This document shows, piece by piece, positions 30,696 through 38,426 of a stretch of 44,527 bases of DNA. Below the pieces are notes generated by a model. It saw only the letters and a program-made list of their open reading frames with translations, was not told the DNA's origin and did not search any database. How positions within the stretch are numbered: position 1 is the first letter of the stretch; every line of letters starts with the position of its first letter. Made by a program: the position numbers and the translations under genes. This DNA is from an uncultured Oscillospiraceae bacterium (GTDB lineage Bacteria > Bacillota > Clostridia > Oscillospirales > Oscillospiraceae), in contig CANRIU010000014.1 of NCBI GenBank assembly GCA_947630755.1, positions 1 through 44,527 on the forward strand, in the 5' to 3' direction.

Positions 30696-32543
30696 TTATA
30701 TATTTTTCACGTTCATGCACCGAAGGGCGTTGAGGACGGCCAGGACCGCGACGCCCACGTCGGCGAACACGGCAAGCCACATATCCGCTATGCCGAAGGC
30801 TCCGAGGACGAGGATGATGAGCTTCACGGCAAGGGCGAAGATGATGTTCTGCCAGACGATCCTCATGGTGCGCCTTGAGATCATTATTGCCTCCGCCGCC
30901 CGGGAGGGGCGGTCGTCCATGAGCACCATGTCCGCGGCCTCAATGGCGGCGTCGGAGCCGAGAGCTCCCATGGCGATTCCCACGTCGGAGCGCATGAGCA
31001 CCGGGGCGTCGTTTATGCCGTCGCCCACGAAGGCCACGGTCCCCCGGGCGGAGGCCATGATCTCCTCCAGGGCCGTCACCTTGTCCTGTGGCATGAGCTC
31101 GCTGCGCGTCTCGTCTATGCCGAGCTGGGCTGCGATGGACTTCGCGGCGGCGAGCCTGTCGCCGGTGAGCATCACCGTGCGCACGCCAAGGCCGGAGAGG
31201 GTGTCAATAGTCTCCCGGGCGTCGTCCTTCACCGTGTCGCTTATGAGTATCGACCCGGCGTATACCCCGTCGGAGGCGAGATACACCACCGTCCCCGCCT
31301 CATTAGACTGCTCCGGGATGGGGATATTCTCCGTCTCCATGAGCCGCGCGTTGCCGGCAAGGACGCTGTGGCCGCCGACTTTGGCCCGGATGCCGAGCCC
31401 CGCCAGCTCCTCGATGTCCCGGACCTCCGGGACGTCGAGGCCCTCGCTTTCGGCATAGTCAATGATGGCCCCGGCTATGGGGTGGGTCGATGCGCTCTCC
31501 GCCCCGGCGGCAAGGCGCATGAGCTCCCGGGGCTCCATGCCCTCCGCGGAAATGCGGGCCACCTTAAACTCCCCCTTTGTCAGGGTCCCGGTCTTGTCAA
31601 ATACCACGGTGTCCGCCTTTGACAGCGCCTCCAGATAGTTGGAGCCCTTCACAAGTATTCCCCGCCCTGAGGCCCCGCCGATACCGCCGAAGAAGCTCAG
31701 CGGTACGGATATGACAAGCGCGCAGGGGCAGGAGACCACCAGAAACACCAGCGCCCTGTGTATCCACTTGGCCCAGGGCTCACCCATCAAAAGCGGCGGC
31801 AGCACGCCCAGGGCCAGGGCGGCAAAGACCACGGCGGGGGTATAATACCTTGCAAATTTGGTGATGAAGTTCTCGGTCCTGGCCTTGCGGTCGGAGGAGT
31901 TCTCCACCATGTCCAGGATGCGGGCGACGGCGGACTCGGCATATACGCTCTTGACCCTCGCCGTGAGGACGCAGTTTAAATCGATGGTGCCGGAGATGAG
32001 CTCATCCCCCGGGGCCACGTCCCTGGGGACGGACTCCCCGGTGAGGGCGGCGGTGTTCACGCTGCCCCGCCCCTCTGTCACCACGCAGTCGAGGGGCACG
32101 CGCTCCCCCGGGCGGATGAGGATAAGCTCCCCCACCGCCACATCCTCCGGGCTCACCTCGATAGTCTCTCCGTCACGGAGGACATTGGCAAAATCCGGGC
32201 GAATGTCCATGAGCGATGCGATGGAGCGGCGGCTCCTGCCCACGGCCACGGACTGAAACAGCTCCCCCACCTGGTAGAACAGCATCACCGCCACGCCCTC
32301 GGCGTACTCGGAGGTGAACATCGCCCCGATGGTCGCCACGGACATGAGGAAGTTTTCATCAAAAACCTGCCCGTGGAGTATGTTCTGCACGGATCTTAAG
32401 AGCACATCCCCGCCCACGAGAAGATATGGCACAAGGTAGGCCGCAAGCTCCCACACGCCCTCAAGGGGCGCGAAGTGGGCAGCGGCGAGAAGGACGGCGG
32501 CGGCGATTATCCTCGCCAGCGTCAGCTTGTGGCGGCGGGTCAT
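30696..32543 (-). CDS. P1B-type heavy-metal ATPase (Zn/Cd/Pb class) lacking its own HMA domain
   Basis: Metal-efflux pump in the membrane. It has 615 residues, short because the N-terminal metal-binding domain is missing. Motifs: TGES (actuator, 168-171), SCPCALVIS (transport-site CPC, 272-274), DKTGTLTKG (phosphorylation Asp316), ESASTHPIAG (the P1B HP motif) and VGDGINDAPVL. The CPC form with a CadC-type regulator points to Zn, Cd or Pb rather than Cu. It starts four bases after the gene for a separate 72-residue HMA protein, which probably supplies the missing domain. Confidence 0.92.
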   Translation of the reverse strand: MTRRHKLTLARIIAAAVLLAAAHFAPLEGVWELAAYLVPYLLVGGDVLLRSVQNILHGQVFDENFLMSVATIGAMFTSEYAEGVAVMLFYQVGELFQSVAVGRSRRSIASLMDIRPDFANVLRDGETIEVSPEDVAVGELILIRPGERVPLDCVVTEGRGSVNTAALTGESVPRDVAPGDELISGTIDLNCVLTARVKSVYAESAVARILDMVENSSDRKARTENFITKFARYYTPAVVFAALALGVLPPLLMGEPWAKWIHRALVFLVVSCPCALVISVPLSFFGGIGGASGRGILVKGSNYLEALSKADTVVFDKTGTLTKGEFKVARISAEGMEPRELMRLAAGAESASTHPIAGAIIDYAESEGLDVPEVRDIEELAGLGIRAKVGGHSVLAGNARLMETENIPIPEQSNEAGTVVYLASDGVYAGSILISDTVKDDARETIDTLSGLGVRTVMLTGDRLAAAKSIAAQLGIDETRSELMPQDKVTALEEIMASARGTVAFVGDGINDAPVLMRSDVGIAMGALGSDAAIEAADMVLMDDRPSRAAEAIMISRRTMRIVWQNIIFALAVKLIILVLGAFGIADMWLAVFADVGVAVLAVLNALRCMNVKNI

Positions 32544-32547
32544 ACCG

Positions 32548-32766
32548 TCACCTCACTATGACGCAGTCCGGCTCCACCCGCCTGCATACACGGACCACCT
32601 CGTCCATTATCTCCTCAAAGCGGGCCTCCTCCGCGTCCACGGTCATTTTTTGGGTGAGGAAGTTCACACTGGCGTCAGTGACGCCGGAGAGCTTTTTTAT
32701 ATTGCGCTCCATCTTGGCCGCGCAGTTGGCGCAGTCTAAATCCTTCAGGCGGTATGTCTTTTTCAT
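32548..32766 (-). CDS. Stand-alone heavy-metal-associated (HMA) domain protein
   Basis: Cytosolic ferredoxin-fold metal-binding domain of 72 residues. The metal ligands are the two cysteines of LDCANCAAKM (Cys12, Cys15), followed by GVTDASVNFLTQKMTV, the usual second half. In most relatives this domain is fused to the pump. Here it is a separate chaperone-like protein directly upstream of the ATPase, with GGAGG before the ATG. It is located in the arsR-hma-ATPase operon and likely hands metal to the pump. Confidence 0.92.
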   Translation of the reverse strand: MKKTYRLKDLDCANCAAKMERNIKKLSGVTDASVNFLTQKMTVDAEEARFEEIMDEVVRVCRRVEPDCVIVR

Positions 32767-32833
32767 ATGTATTTCCTCCTTTACAGATTGAAAAATGGGA
32801 TAAGCTGTGATATAATGGATAATTGCGGGGTTT

Positions 32834-33193
32834 TTATTCGAGGACGTGGCTCAGGCCCTGGTCGATGATGCTCCTAACGTGGTCGTCGGCCAGAAAGCAG
32901 ATGATGTTCTTCCCCTCCCGGCGGGAGGATATGAGCTTCGCCTGCTTGAGGACCCTAAGCTGGTGGGATATGGCCGATTGGGATATGCTCAGAAGCTCCG
33001 CTATGTCGCAGACGCACATCTCCGACTCCATTAGCACGAAGAGGATCTTCATCCTGGTGGAGTCGCCGAACATCTTGAAGAGATCCGCCAGCTCATAGAG
33101 TGTGTCGTCGTCGGGCATCGTCTCCCGGACCTTCTCTATTACATCCTCGTGGGGCTCGGGAGTGTCGCAGATGATGTCGGAAATAACATTCAC
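32834..33193 (-). CDS. ArsR/SmtB-family metal-sensing repressor (CadC-like)
   Basis: Winged-helix repressor of 119 residues. LFKMFGDSTRMKILFVLMES is the family core, EMCVCDIAELL carries the metal cysteines (Cys60, Cys62) seen in CadC-type sensors, and SQSAISHQLRVLKQAKLI is the recognition helix. A further N-terminal Cys9 may complete the CadC-type site. GTG start at 33193 with AAAGGAT upstream. It should repress its own operon by binding the palindrome at 33209-33230 and release on Cd, Pb or Zn. Confidence 0.92.
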   Translation of the reverse strand: MNVISDIICDTPEPHEDVIEKVRETMPDDDTLYELADLFKMFGDSTRMKILFVLMESEMCVCDIAELLSISQSAISHQLRVLKQAKLISSRREGKNIICFLADDHVRSIIDQGLSHVLE

Positions 33194-33208
33194 ATTTAAT
33201 CATCCTTT

Positions 33209-33230
33209 CATATGAGCAATTATTCATATG
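33209..33230. promoter_or_regulatory. Probable ArsR/SmtB operator
   Basis: CATATGAGCAATTATTCATA continued by TG: inverted repeat ATATGA ... TCATAT, matching the known 12-2-12 style ArsR/SmtB operators. It lies just downstream of the predicted transcription start of the metal operon. Confidence 0.8.
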
Positions 33231-33243
33231 TTTCATTGAGGCC

Positions 33244-33271
33244 ATTATACCACATCGCTTTAATATGTCAA
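33244..33271 (-). promoter_or_regulatory. Promoter of the metal-resistance operon
   Basis: TTGACA (33266-33271), 16 bp, TATAAT (33244-33249) with TGG before the -10, on the minus strand. Confidence 0.85.
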
Positions 33272-33470
33272 TAGCTTTTTCAGGTTTTTTTCGTTACAAT
33301 GGTTACAGTTTTGTAACCGATTTTTTCGGGCGAAAAAAGCTTTTATTGATTGCAGCACAGGTAAAATTGGGCTTTTCCGTCAATATTTTGGGGGGAAATG
33401 CCCGGATTTTCCCCATATCTTGTGGATTTTCCGGGACAAAAACAAATAAAAACAATTTTGGCTTTAACTG

Positions 33471-33499
33471 TTGACAAACAGGATACAATGTGTTACAAT
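33471..33499 (+). promoter_or_regulatory. Promoter of the 33531 gene and NlpC/P60 gene
   Basis: TTGACA (33471-33476), 17 bp, TACAAT (33494-33499). The -10 overlaps TGTTAC-AATTC-GGTTAC (33491-33507), close to the WalR box TGTWAH-N5-TGTWAH. The stretch 33272-33470 holds no gene; it has a perfect GGTTACA/TGTAACC inverted repeat at 33301-33318. Confidence 0.75.
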
Positions 33500-33530
33500 T
33501 CGGTTACGATGTTCATCAGGAGGTCACTAT

Positions 33531-33830
33531 ATGGCAAACACAGCAAAGGCGCAGGATATGCTTGAATACCGCGGCAGGCCCCTCCGCCGGAAGGACAACA
33601 TGATCTACTACGGCAGCATGTCCGACAAGTACATCATAATGATGCAGGTGACCGACACAAAGAAGGTCGACGATATGGACGTCGCTACCCGGGTATCCGT
33701 TCAGCTCCAGCTCACGGACCCGGACCTCAAATCCCGTGATTGTGTCATCAAGAAGACAGAGAAGGGCGGGCTTTACGCCGCAATGGACGTTGCCGCCGTG
33801 TGGCTGGAGAGGGCACTCTCCTCCAAGTGA
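33531..33830 (+). CDS. Conserved hypothetical small protein
   Basis: Not recognised. It has 99 residues, soluble, without signal peptide. A beta-rich core is suggested by RRKDNMIYYGSMSDKYIIMM and VATRVSVQLQLTDPDL. AGGAGG lies seven bases before the ATG at 33531. It has a strong promoter and is followed 14 bp later by the NlpC/P60 gene, so the two are one operon. The link suggests a cell-envelope related role, but nothing in the sequence proves it. Confidence 0.75.
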   Translation: MANTAKAQDMLEYRGRPLRRKDNMIYYGSMSDKYIIMMQVTDTKKVDDMDVATRVSVQLQLTDPDLKSRDCVIKKTEKGGLYAAMDVAAVWLERALSSK

Positions 33831-33844
33831 TGAAAGGACGCATA

Positions 33845-34753
33845 ATGAAAGCACTTAAGAAGCTTGTGATCGTCACCCTGGTACTGGCAATGGGAATGAG
33901 CATCTGCTCCTTCGCCGCCAGCGCGGAGGGCGGCTCCATCGCCTGGGGCGCCGCGACAGTCGACGCCTCCTCCCTCAACATCCGTTCAGGCCCGGGTCAG
34001 GATTACAGCCGCGTGGGCATCATCGCCGGAGGCACCATCGTCGTCATTCTCGAGCAGACGAATGACGAGTGGTTCAAGATAAACTATGCCGGCACCATCG
34101 GCTATGTCTCCGTTGAGTACTTGACTGAGATCCTGAAGGCGGAGAATTTCAAGGCCACCGGCACCGTCAACGGCACCGACGTGCGTATGCGCAAGGGTCC
34201 CTCCACCGATGAGAAGGTCATAACCACCTACAACACCGGGGACGAGGTACATATCATCGGCATCAACAACGGCTGGTACAAGGTTGCCGAGGACGCGGGC
34301 ACCGGGTATATCCGCTCCGACTTTGTGGATGTCACCGGCGGCGGCCCCACCTACACCACCGACTCCAGTGAGAAATTGAGCCTGGGCCAGCAGATAGCAA
34401 ACTACGCCCTCCAGTTCGTGGGTTACCGCTACGTCTACGGCGAGGAGTCGCCCGAGCGCGGCTTTGACTGCTCCGGACTTATGTATTACGTCTACGGTCA
34501 GTTCGGCTACAAGCTCCAGCGCACCGCCCATGACCAGTGCATGAACAACGGCGTCCCGGTATCCAAGGACGACCTCCAGCCCGGGGACCTGCTGTTCTTC
34601 TCCTCCAACGGCTACCACGTCTCCCATGTGGGAATGTACATAGGCCACGGACAGTTCGTCCACGCCTCCACCTCCAAGACCGGCGTCATTATTTCCGAGA
34701 TCGACAGCAGCTACTACACCCGGAATTTCTACGCCGCCCGCCGCATAATCTGA
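33845..34753 (+). CDS. SH3-domain NlpC/P60 peptidoglycan endopeptidase
   Basis: Secreted cell-wall hydrolase of 302 residues that cleaves gamma-D-Glu-diamino acid bonds in peptide stems. Signal peptide 1-28 (LVIVTLVLAMGMSICSFAAS). Two bacterial SH3 domains (about 36-96, SLNIRSGPGQDYSRVG, and 104-165, VRMRKGPSTDEKVITTYNTG). NlpC/P60 domain about 182-300 with the catalytic triad Cys209 (GFDCSGLMYY), His261 (HVSHVGMYIG) and His273 (FVHAST). The ATG at 33845 follows AAAGGACG. It ends at a GC-rich hairpin. Confidence 0.94.
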   Translation: MKALKKLVIVTLVLAMGMSICSFAASAEGGSIAWGAATVDASSLNIRSGPGQDYSRVGIIAGGTIVVILEQTNDEWFKINYAGTIGYVSVEYLTEILKAENFKATGTVNGTDVRMRKGPSTDEKVITTYNTGDEVHIIGINNGWYKVAEDAGTGYIRSDFVDVTGGGPTYTTDSSEKLSLGQQIANYALQFVGYRYVYGEESPERGFDCSGLMYYVYGQFGYKLQRTAHDQCMNNGVPVSKDDLQPGDLLFFSSNGYHVSHVGMYIGHGQFVHASTSKTGVIISEIDSSYYTRNFYAARRII

Positions 34754-34776
34754 GGCAAGCGCCTCCTTTGACATTT

Positions 34777-34800
34777 CGCGCCGCCCGCCGGGGCGGCGCG
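34777..34800 (+). terminator. Terminator after the NlpC/P60 gene
   Basis: CGCGCCGCCC pairs with GGGCGGCGCG, followed by ATTTCTTT. Confidence 0.75.
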
Positions 34801-34858
34801 ATTTCTTTATCAGAGCGAAAAATACCGGATATTTCACGGTCCGTTCACAAAATTTATC

Positions 34859-34887
34859 TTGCAAGATGTGGCATAATACGTTATAAT
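34859..34887 (+). promoter_or_regulatory. Promoter of the foldase-like gene
   Basis: TTGCAA (34859-34864), 17 bp, TATAAT (34882-34887). Confidence 0.8.
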
Positions 34888-34948
34888 AGACCACTGAGCC
34901 CTGATGGACTCATCTAAATCAGCAAACAAAAGAAAAGGAATGATAACT

Positions 34949-36502
34949 ATGAGCGAAAACGTCTCCCCCAGGGCGGCAAAGCGGGCTCAGGAGGAAAAGG
35001 CCCTTCAGGAGAAGAAGAGATACAACATCACCGTCACCGCCATCGTTGCGGTAGTGATCGTACTGGCGCTGTTTGCCGGGTTCTTCGGCTCCAACCTCTT
35101 CTACAACAAGACCACAGCCGTCAAGGCCGGGAGTGAGAAGTTCACCGTCGCGGACTTCAACTACAACTACTTCAGCGTATATAACTCCTTCTACTCATCC
35201 TACGGCGATATGGCCCAGTACATCCTGCCCGCCGGCACTCCCCTGCGCGAGACCGTTTACAACAACGAGACAGGCGAGACCTGGGCGGACTTCTTTGAGG
35301 AGCAGGCCCTCTCCCGCATAAGCCAGGTCGCCATGCTCAACGCCGAGGCCGCCAGGGAGGGCTTCCTGCTTCCCCCCGACCAGCGCACCTCCGTGGACGA
35401 CACCGTCTCCGGCCTCACCTCCACCGCGCTCTCTCAGGGCTTTGCCAGCCTTGACGCCTACCTCTCCTACTGCTATGGCAAGGGCATGACCGAGAAGGTC
35501 TTCCGTGAGAACCTCTCCCGGGACGTTATGGCGAACGCCTACTCCGACTATAAGCTCAACAGCTTCACCTACACCCCGGAGCAGATAACCTCCCACTACG
35601 CGGAAAACAGCGACGATTTTGACTTCATAACCTACCGCATCTACTCCTTCTCCGCCAACGCCGTCACCGACAACACGGAGACCGAGGAGGACGAGACTCT
35701 CTCCGCCGAGGACGCCAAGGCCAGGGCCCTCGAGGACGCCAACGCCTTCAAGGCCGCCGTCACCGACGAGCAGTCCTTCATCGACTACGCCGCGTCCCTG
35801 AACACCGACGACGAGGACTACGACGCCGATGCCTCCACAAAGACCAGCGTCCAGGGCAGCAACCTCTCCGACCCCGCCAAGAGCTGGCTCATAGACGCCT
35901 CCCGCAGGGAGGGCGACGTTGAGGTCCTTGAGACAGCCGAGGACGCCGCCAGTCAGAATGTCTATGTTCTCTACTATATAGGCCGCGACAGCAACCAGTA
36001 TCAGGCCGTCAGCGGCTACTACGGCATAGTCGCTAAGGACGACACCATCGTTGAGGATAACTATGACTCCCACGAGGCCTATGAGGCCGCCGTCCAGGCC
36101 GCCGCCGAGGAGACCGCTCAGGGCGTCCTTGACACCTTCGCCACCAGCGGCAATCTCACCGAGGACGGCTTTGCCGAGGTCCTCAGTCTCTACACCGAGA
36201 CCGTCACCTCCTCCAACGCCCTCACCTCCGTCGGCAAGTACGACGTCCCCGAGGCTCTCGCCGCCTGGCTGAGCGACCCGGAGCGCAAGGAGGGCGACAC
36301 CACGAAGATCTACGACGAGAGCTACGGCTGCTTCGTCCTGTTCTTCACCTCTCAGGACGGCATCTACGCCGACCTCCTCTCCGAGAACGACTTAAGGTCC
36401 GACGATTACAGCGCCTGGCAGACAGCGGCCCTTGAAAATTACAAGACCGACACCCAGTGGGAGATGTTCCTCTCAAAGAAGATCACCGCTCTGGGCGGCT
36501 GA
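34949..36502 (+). CDS. Membrane-anchored SurA/PrsA-like foldase (PPIC-type)
   Basis: Predicted extracytoplasmic folding factor of 517 residues. A charged cytosolic start (1-27) is followed by one transmembrane helix (about 28-50, ITVTAIVAVVIVLALFAGFF), then a SurA_N-like helical region (about 75-200) and two segments resembling PpiC modules. No clean parvulin active-site pattern (such as a full GG-G--GW motif) is seen, so it may be a chaperone without isomerase activity. The acidic linker DNTETEEDETLSAEDAKARA is notable. The start MSENVSPRAAKRAQEE follows AAAAGGA and lies after a strong promoter. Confidence 0.75.
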   Translation: MSENVSPRAAKRAQEEKALQEKKRYNITVTAIVAVVIVLALFAGFFGSNLFYNKTTAVKAGSEKFTVADFNYNYFSVYNSFYSSYGDMAQYILPAGTPLRETVYNNETGETWADFFEEQALSRISQVAMLNAEAAREGFLLPPDQRTSVDDTVSGLTSTALSQGFASLDAYLSYCYGKGMTEKVFRENLSRDVMANAYSDYKLNSFTYTPEQITSHYAENSDDFDFITYRIYSFSANAVTDNTETEEDETLSAEDAKARALEDANAFKAAVTDEQSFIDYAASLNTDDEDYDADASTKTSVQGSNLSDPAKSWLIDASRREGDVEVLETAEDAASQNVYVLYYIGRDSNQYQAVSGYYGIVAKDDTIVEDNYDSHEAYEAAVQAAAEETAQGVLDTFATSGNLTEDGFAEVLSLYTETVTSSNALTSVGKYDVPEALAAWLSDPERKEGDTTKIYDESYGCFVLFFTSQDGIYADLLSENDLRSDDYSAWQTAALENYKTDTQWEMFLSKKITALGG

Positions 36503-36509
36503 CAAAGCC

Positions 36510-36710
36510 GTCGGCATAGCCTTTGCCGACGTGAGGGATTTGCCGATCCCCTGCGCGCACGGCTCAGAGGGATGCACACTGCGGCTCGCTGAGAGCCGCC
36601 GCATAGCGGCGCTGCTCGCTTGCATCGCGCCTGCGGGCGCACATCCGGGGATCTGAAAGGGGCAAAATACGACGTACATGCCGCCGGATCTTGCATTGAA
36701 ATTTTATCAC
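36510..36710 (+). repeat. Multi-hairpin element, copy C
   Basis: Fills the gap of about 300 bp after the foldase gene. Order: hairpin 1 GTCGGC-ATAGCCTTT-GCCGAC, GAGGGATTTGCCGATCCCCTGC, several GC-rich stems, hairpin 3 GCGCC-TGCG-GGCGC, hairpin 4 CGACG-TACATG-CCGCCGG and the tail TTGCATTGAAATTTTATCAC. The TGCG loop, the ACATG core and the ATTG...TTTTAT tail agree with copies A and B. No duplicated terminator is obvious at its ends. Confidence 0.65.
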
Positions 36711-36753
36711 GCCTCCGGGCGCTGATTTTAAGCGAAGCTTTGTCTAAAGTCTG

Positions 36754-36780
36754 ATGGGCGGCTCCTTATGAGCCGCCCAT
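36754..36780 (+). terminator. Terminator-like hairpin
   Basis: ATGGGCGGCTC pairs with GAGCCGCCCAT, followed by AAAATTT. It lies between the foldase gene with its element and the decarboxylase gene. Confidence 0.7.
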
Positions 36781-36805
36781 AAAATTTACGGTTCAGGGTG
36801 AGAAA

Positions 36806-38182
36806 ATGGGCATTTTTGAAAAGCTTGACGAGCTTCACGCCTCCGGGGCGCTGCCGATGCATATGCCCGGGCACAAGCGGAACACCGGGGCCTTCCCGTG
36901 GCTTGCCGGCCTTGCGGAGCGTGACATAACCGAGATAGCCGACTTTGACAACCTAAACGACCCGGAGGGGCTCTTCGCCGGGCTCGAGCGCCGGCTTGCC
37001 CGGCTCTGGGGCGCCGGGGAGGCCGTGGCGCTGGTGAACGGCAGCACCCTGGGTGTGCTTGCGGGGATAATCTCGACCCTCGCCTCCGGCGGGGAGCTTC
37101 TCACCGGGAGACAGTCCCACCGCTCGGTCTACCACGCCTGCGAGCTTGCCGGGGCGGAGATAAGGTACTTCACCCAGCCCTTCGACCGTGACGCCGGAAC
37201 GGCGCTGTCCGTCGAGCCGGAGGAGGTGGCGCGGCGCCTTGACGAGTACCCCGGCGTCCGCCTCGTTTGCGTCACCAGCCCCACCTACGACGGGGTGATA
37301 AGCGACATACGCTCCATAGCGCAGATCTGCCACGCAAAAGGCAGACCGCTCATGGTGGACTGCGCCCACGGCGCCCACCTGGGCCTCCCCGGCTTTCCCG
37401 AGGGCTGCGGGCGGTACGCCGACATCACCGTTCTGAGCCTCCACAAGACCCTCCCCTGCCTCACCCAGACCGCCGCGGTCCTCATAAACCTCGGACTTGT
37501 GGACCCCGGCAGGGTGAGGCGGTACGTCTCCATGCTCCAGACCTCCTCCCCCTCCTACCTGCTCTCCGGCGCCATCGACGGCTGCGCGGAGTTCCTTGAG
37601 CGGGAGGGCCCCGGCGCGGCGCGGACCTGGCGGGCCGGGCTCGACGATCTCCGCGCCAGGGTGTCCGGGCTTTCAAACATACGCCTTTTTGACGGCGGCG
37701 GGGCCTTTGACTACGACCCCTCAAAGCTGCTTTTGCGCTGCGACGGACACAGGCTCGCCGCGCTCCTTCGGGAGTGGTACAGGATAGAGCCGGAGTACGC
37801 CGCCCGTGACCGGGTGCTGTGCATGACGGGAATGGGCGACAGCGCCGCCTCGCTTACGCGCCTTGCCGAGGCGCTCACGCGCCTTGACCCCCTGCTCCCC
37901 CCTCCCCCTCCGGCGGCCCCGGTGCCCGGAATACCCGTAAGGAGGCTGTCCCTGAAGGACGCCGCCGCCCTTCCCGGGAGGCTCGTCCCAACAGAGCGCG
38001 CCGCGGGGCGCGTCTCGGGGGAGTATGTGTGGAGCTATCCCCCCGGGGTGCCCCTCCTTGTCCCCGGCGAGGAGCCGGACAGGGAGACGATAGACGCCAT
38101 AATGTCGGCGGATAACCTGCACTCAGGGCATAAAGGTGTCCCGGATTCAATTTTTTGTGTTGACCTTCCGGGAAAAGTATAG
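36806..38182 (+). CDS. Orn/Lys/Arg decarboxylase-family PLP enzyme
   Basis: Fold-type I PLP enzyme of 458 residues, the short form without the N-terminal wing domain found in Firmicutes (SpeA/YaaO-like). LPMHMPGHKRN is the family start, NGSTLGVLAGI binds the PLP phosphate, VDCAHGAHLGLP holds the ring-contacting Asp185, and SLHKTLPCLTQTA carries the PLP lysine (Lys214). The substrate (lysine, ornithine or arginine) cannot be decided. AGGGTGAG precedes the ATG. Its last bases overlap the scfA promoter. Confidence 0.9.
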   Translation: MGIFEKLDELHASGALPMHMPGHKRNTGAFPWLAGLAERDITEIADFDNLNDPEGLFAGLERRLARLWGAGEAVALVNGSTLGVLAGIISTLASGGELLTGRQSHRSVYHACELAGAEIRYFTQPFDRDAGTALSVEPEEVARRLDEYPGVRLVCVTSPTYDGVISDIRSIAQICHAKGRPLMVDCAHGAHLGLPGFPEGCGRYADITVLSLHKTLPCLTQTAAVLINLGLVDPGRVRRYVSMLQTSSPSYLLSGAIDGCAEFLEREGPGAARTWRAGLDDLRARVSGLSNIRLFDGGGAFDYDPSKLLLRCDGHRLAALLREWYRIEPEYAARDRVLCMTGMGDSAASLTRLAEALTRLDPLLPPPPPAAPVPGIPVRRLSLKDAAALPGRLVPTERAAGRVSGEYVWSYPPGVPLLVPGEEPDRETIDAIMSADNLHSGHKGVPDSIFCVDLPGKV

Positions 38183-38188
38183 TAAAAT
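38160..38188 (+). promoter_or_regulatory. Promoter of scfA-scfB
   Basis: TTGACC (38160-38165), 17 bp, TAAAAT (38183-38188). The -35 and spacer lie inside the 3' end of the decarboxylase gene. Confidence 0.85.
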
Positions 38189-38225
38189 ATTCATTGTCAA
38201 GTTTTCGGGAAAGGGGGATATACCC

Positions 38226-38366
38226 ATGAAGCGTATCAAGACAGTTGAGACCCGCGACCTCAAGGCCAGCGTCAAGACCGGTGGCTGCGGCGAGTGCCAG
38301 ACCTCCTGCCAGTCCGCCTGCAAGACCTCCTGCGGCGTCGCCAATCAGCTTTGCGAGAAGAAATAA
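38226..38366 (+). CDS. scfA: SCIFF ribosomal peptide precursor (six-cysteine peptide)
   Basis: Precursor of the SCIFF natural product, found in nearly all Clostridia. It has 46 residues. The N-terminal leader half MKRIKTVETRDLKASVKTGG is typical. The core has six cysteines at 21, 24, 28, 32, 36 and 43 (GCGECQTSCQSACKTSCG). In studied relatives the maturase makes a thioether from a core cysteine to a threonine; threonines are present at 27 and 34. A GAAAGGGG site precedes the ATG. It is followed by a terminator and then its maturase. Confidence 0.97.
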   Translation: MKRIKTVETRDLKASVKTGGCGECQTSCQSACKTSCGVANQLCEKK

Positions 38367-38381
38367 GCGTTTAAAAAACGG

Positions 38382-38415
38382 TACCGCTTGCGGACATCCG
38401 CAGGCGGTATTTTTT
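38382..38415 (+). terminator. Intra-operon terminator between scfA and scfB
   Basis: TACCGC-T-TGCGG / CCGCA-G-GCGGTA around ACAT, followed by TTTTTT. It would end most transcripts after the peptide gene and let a minority continue into the maturase gene. Confidence 0.85.
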
Positions 38416-38426
38416 AGGGTGATATT

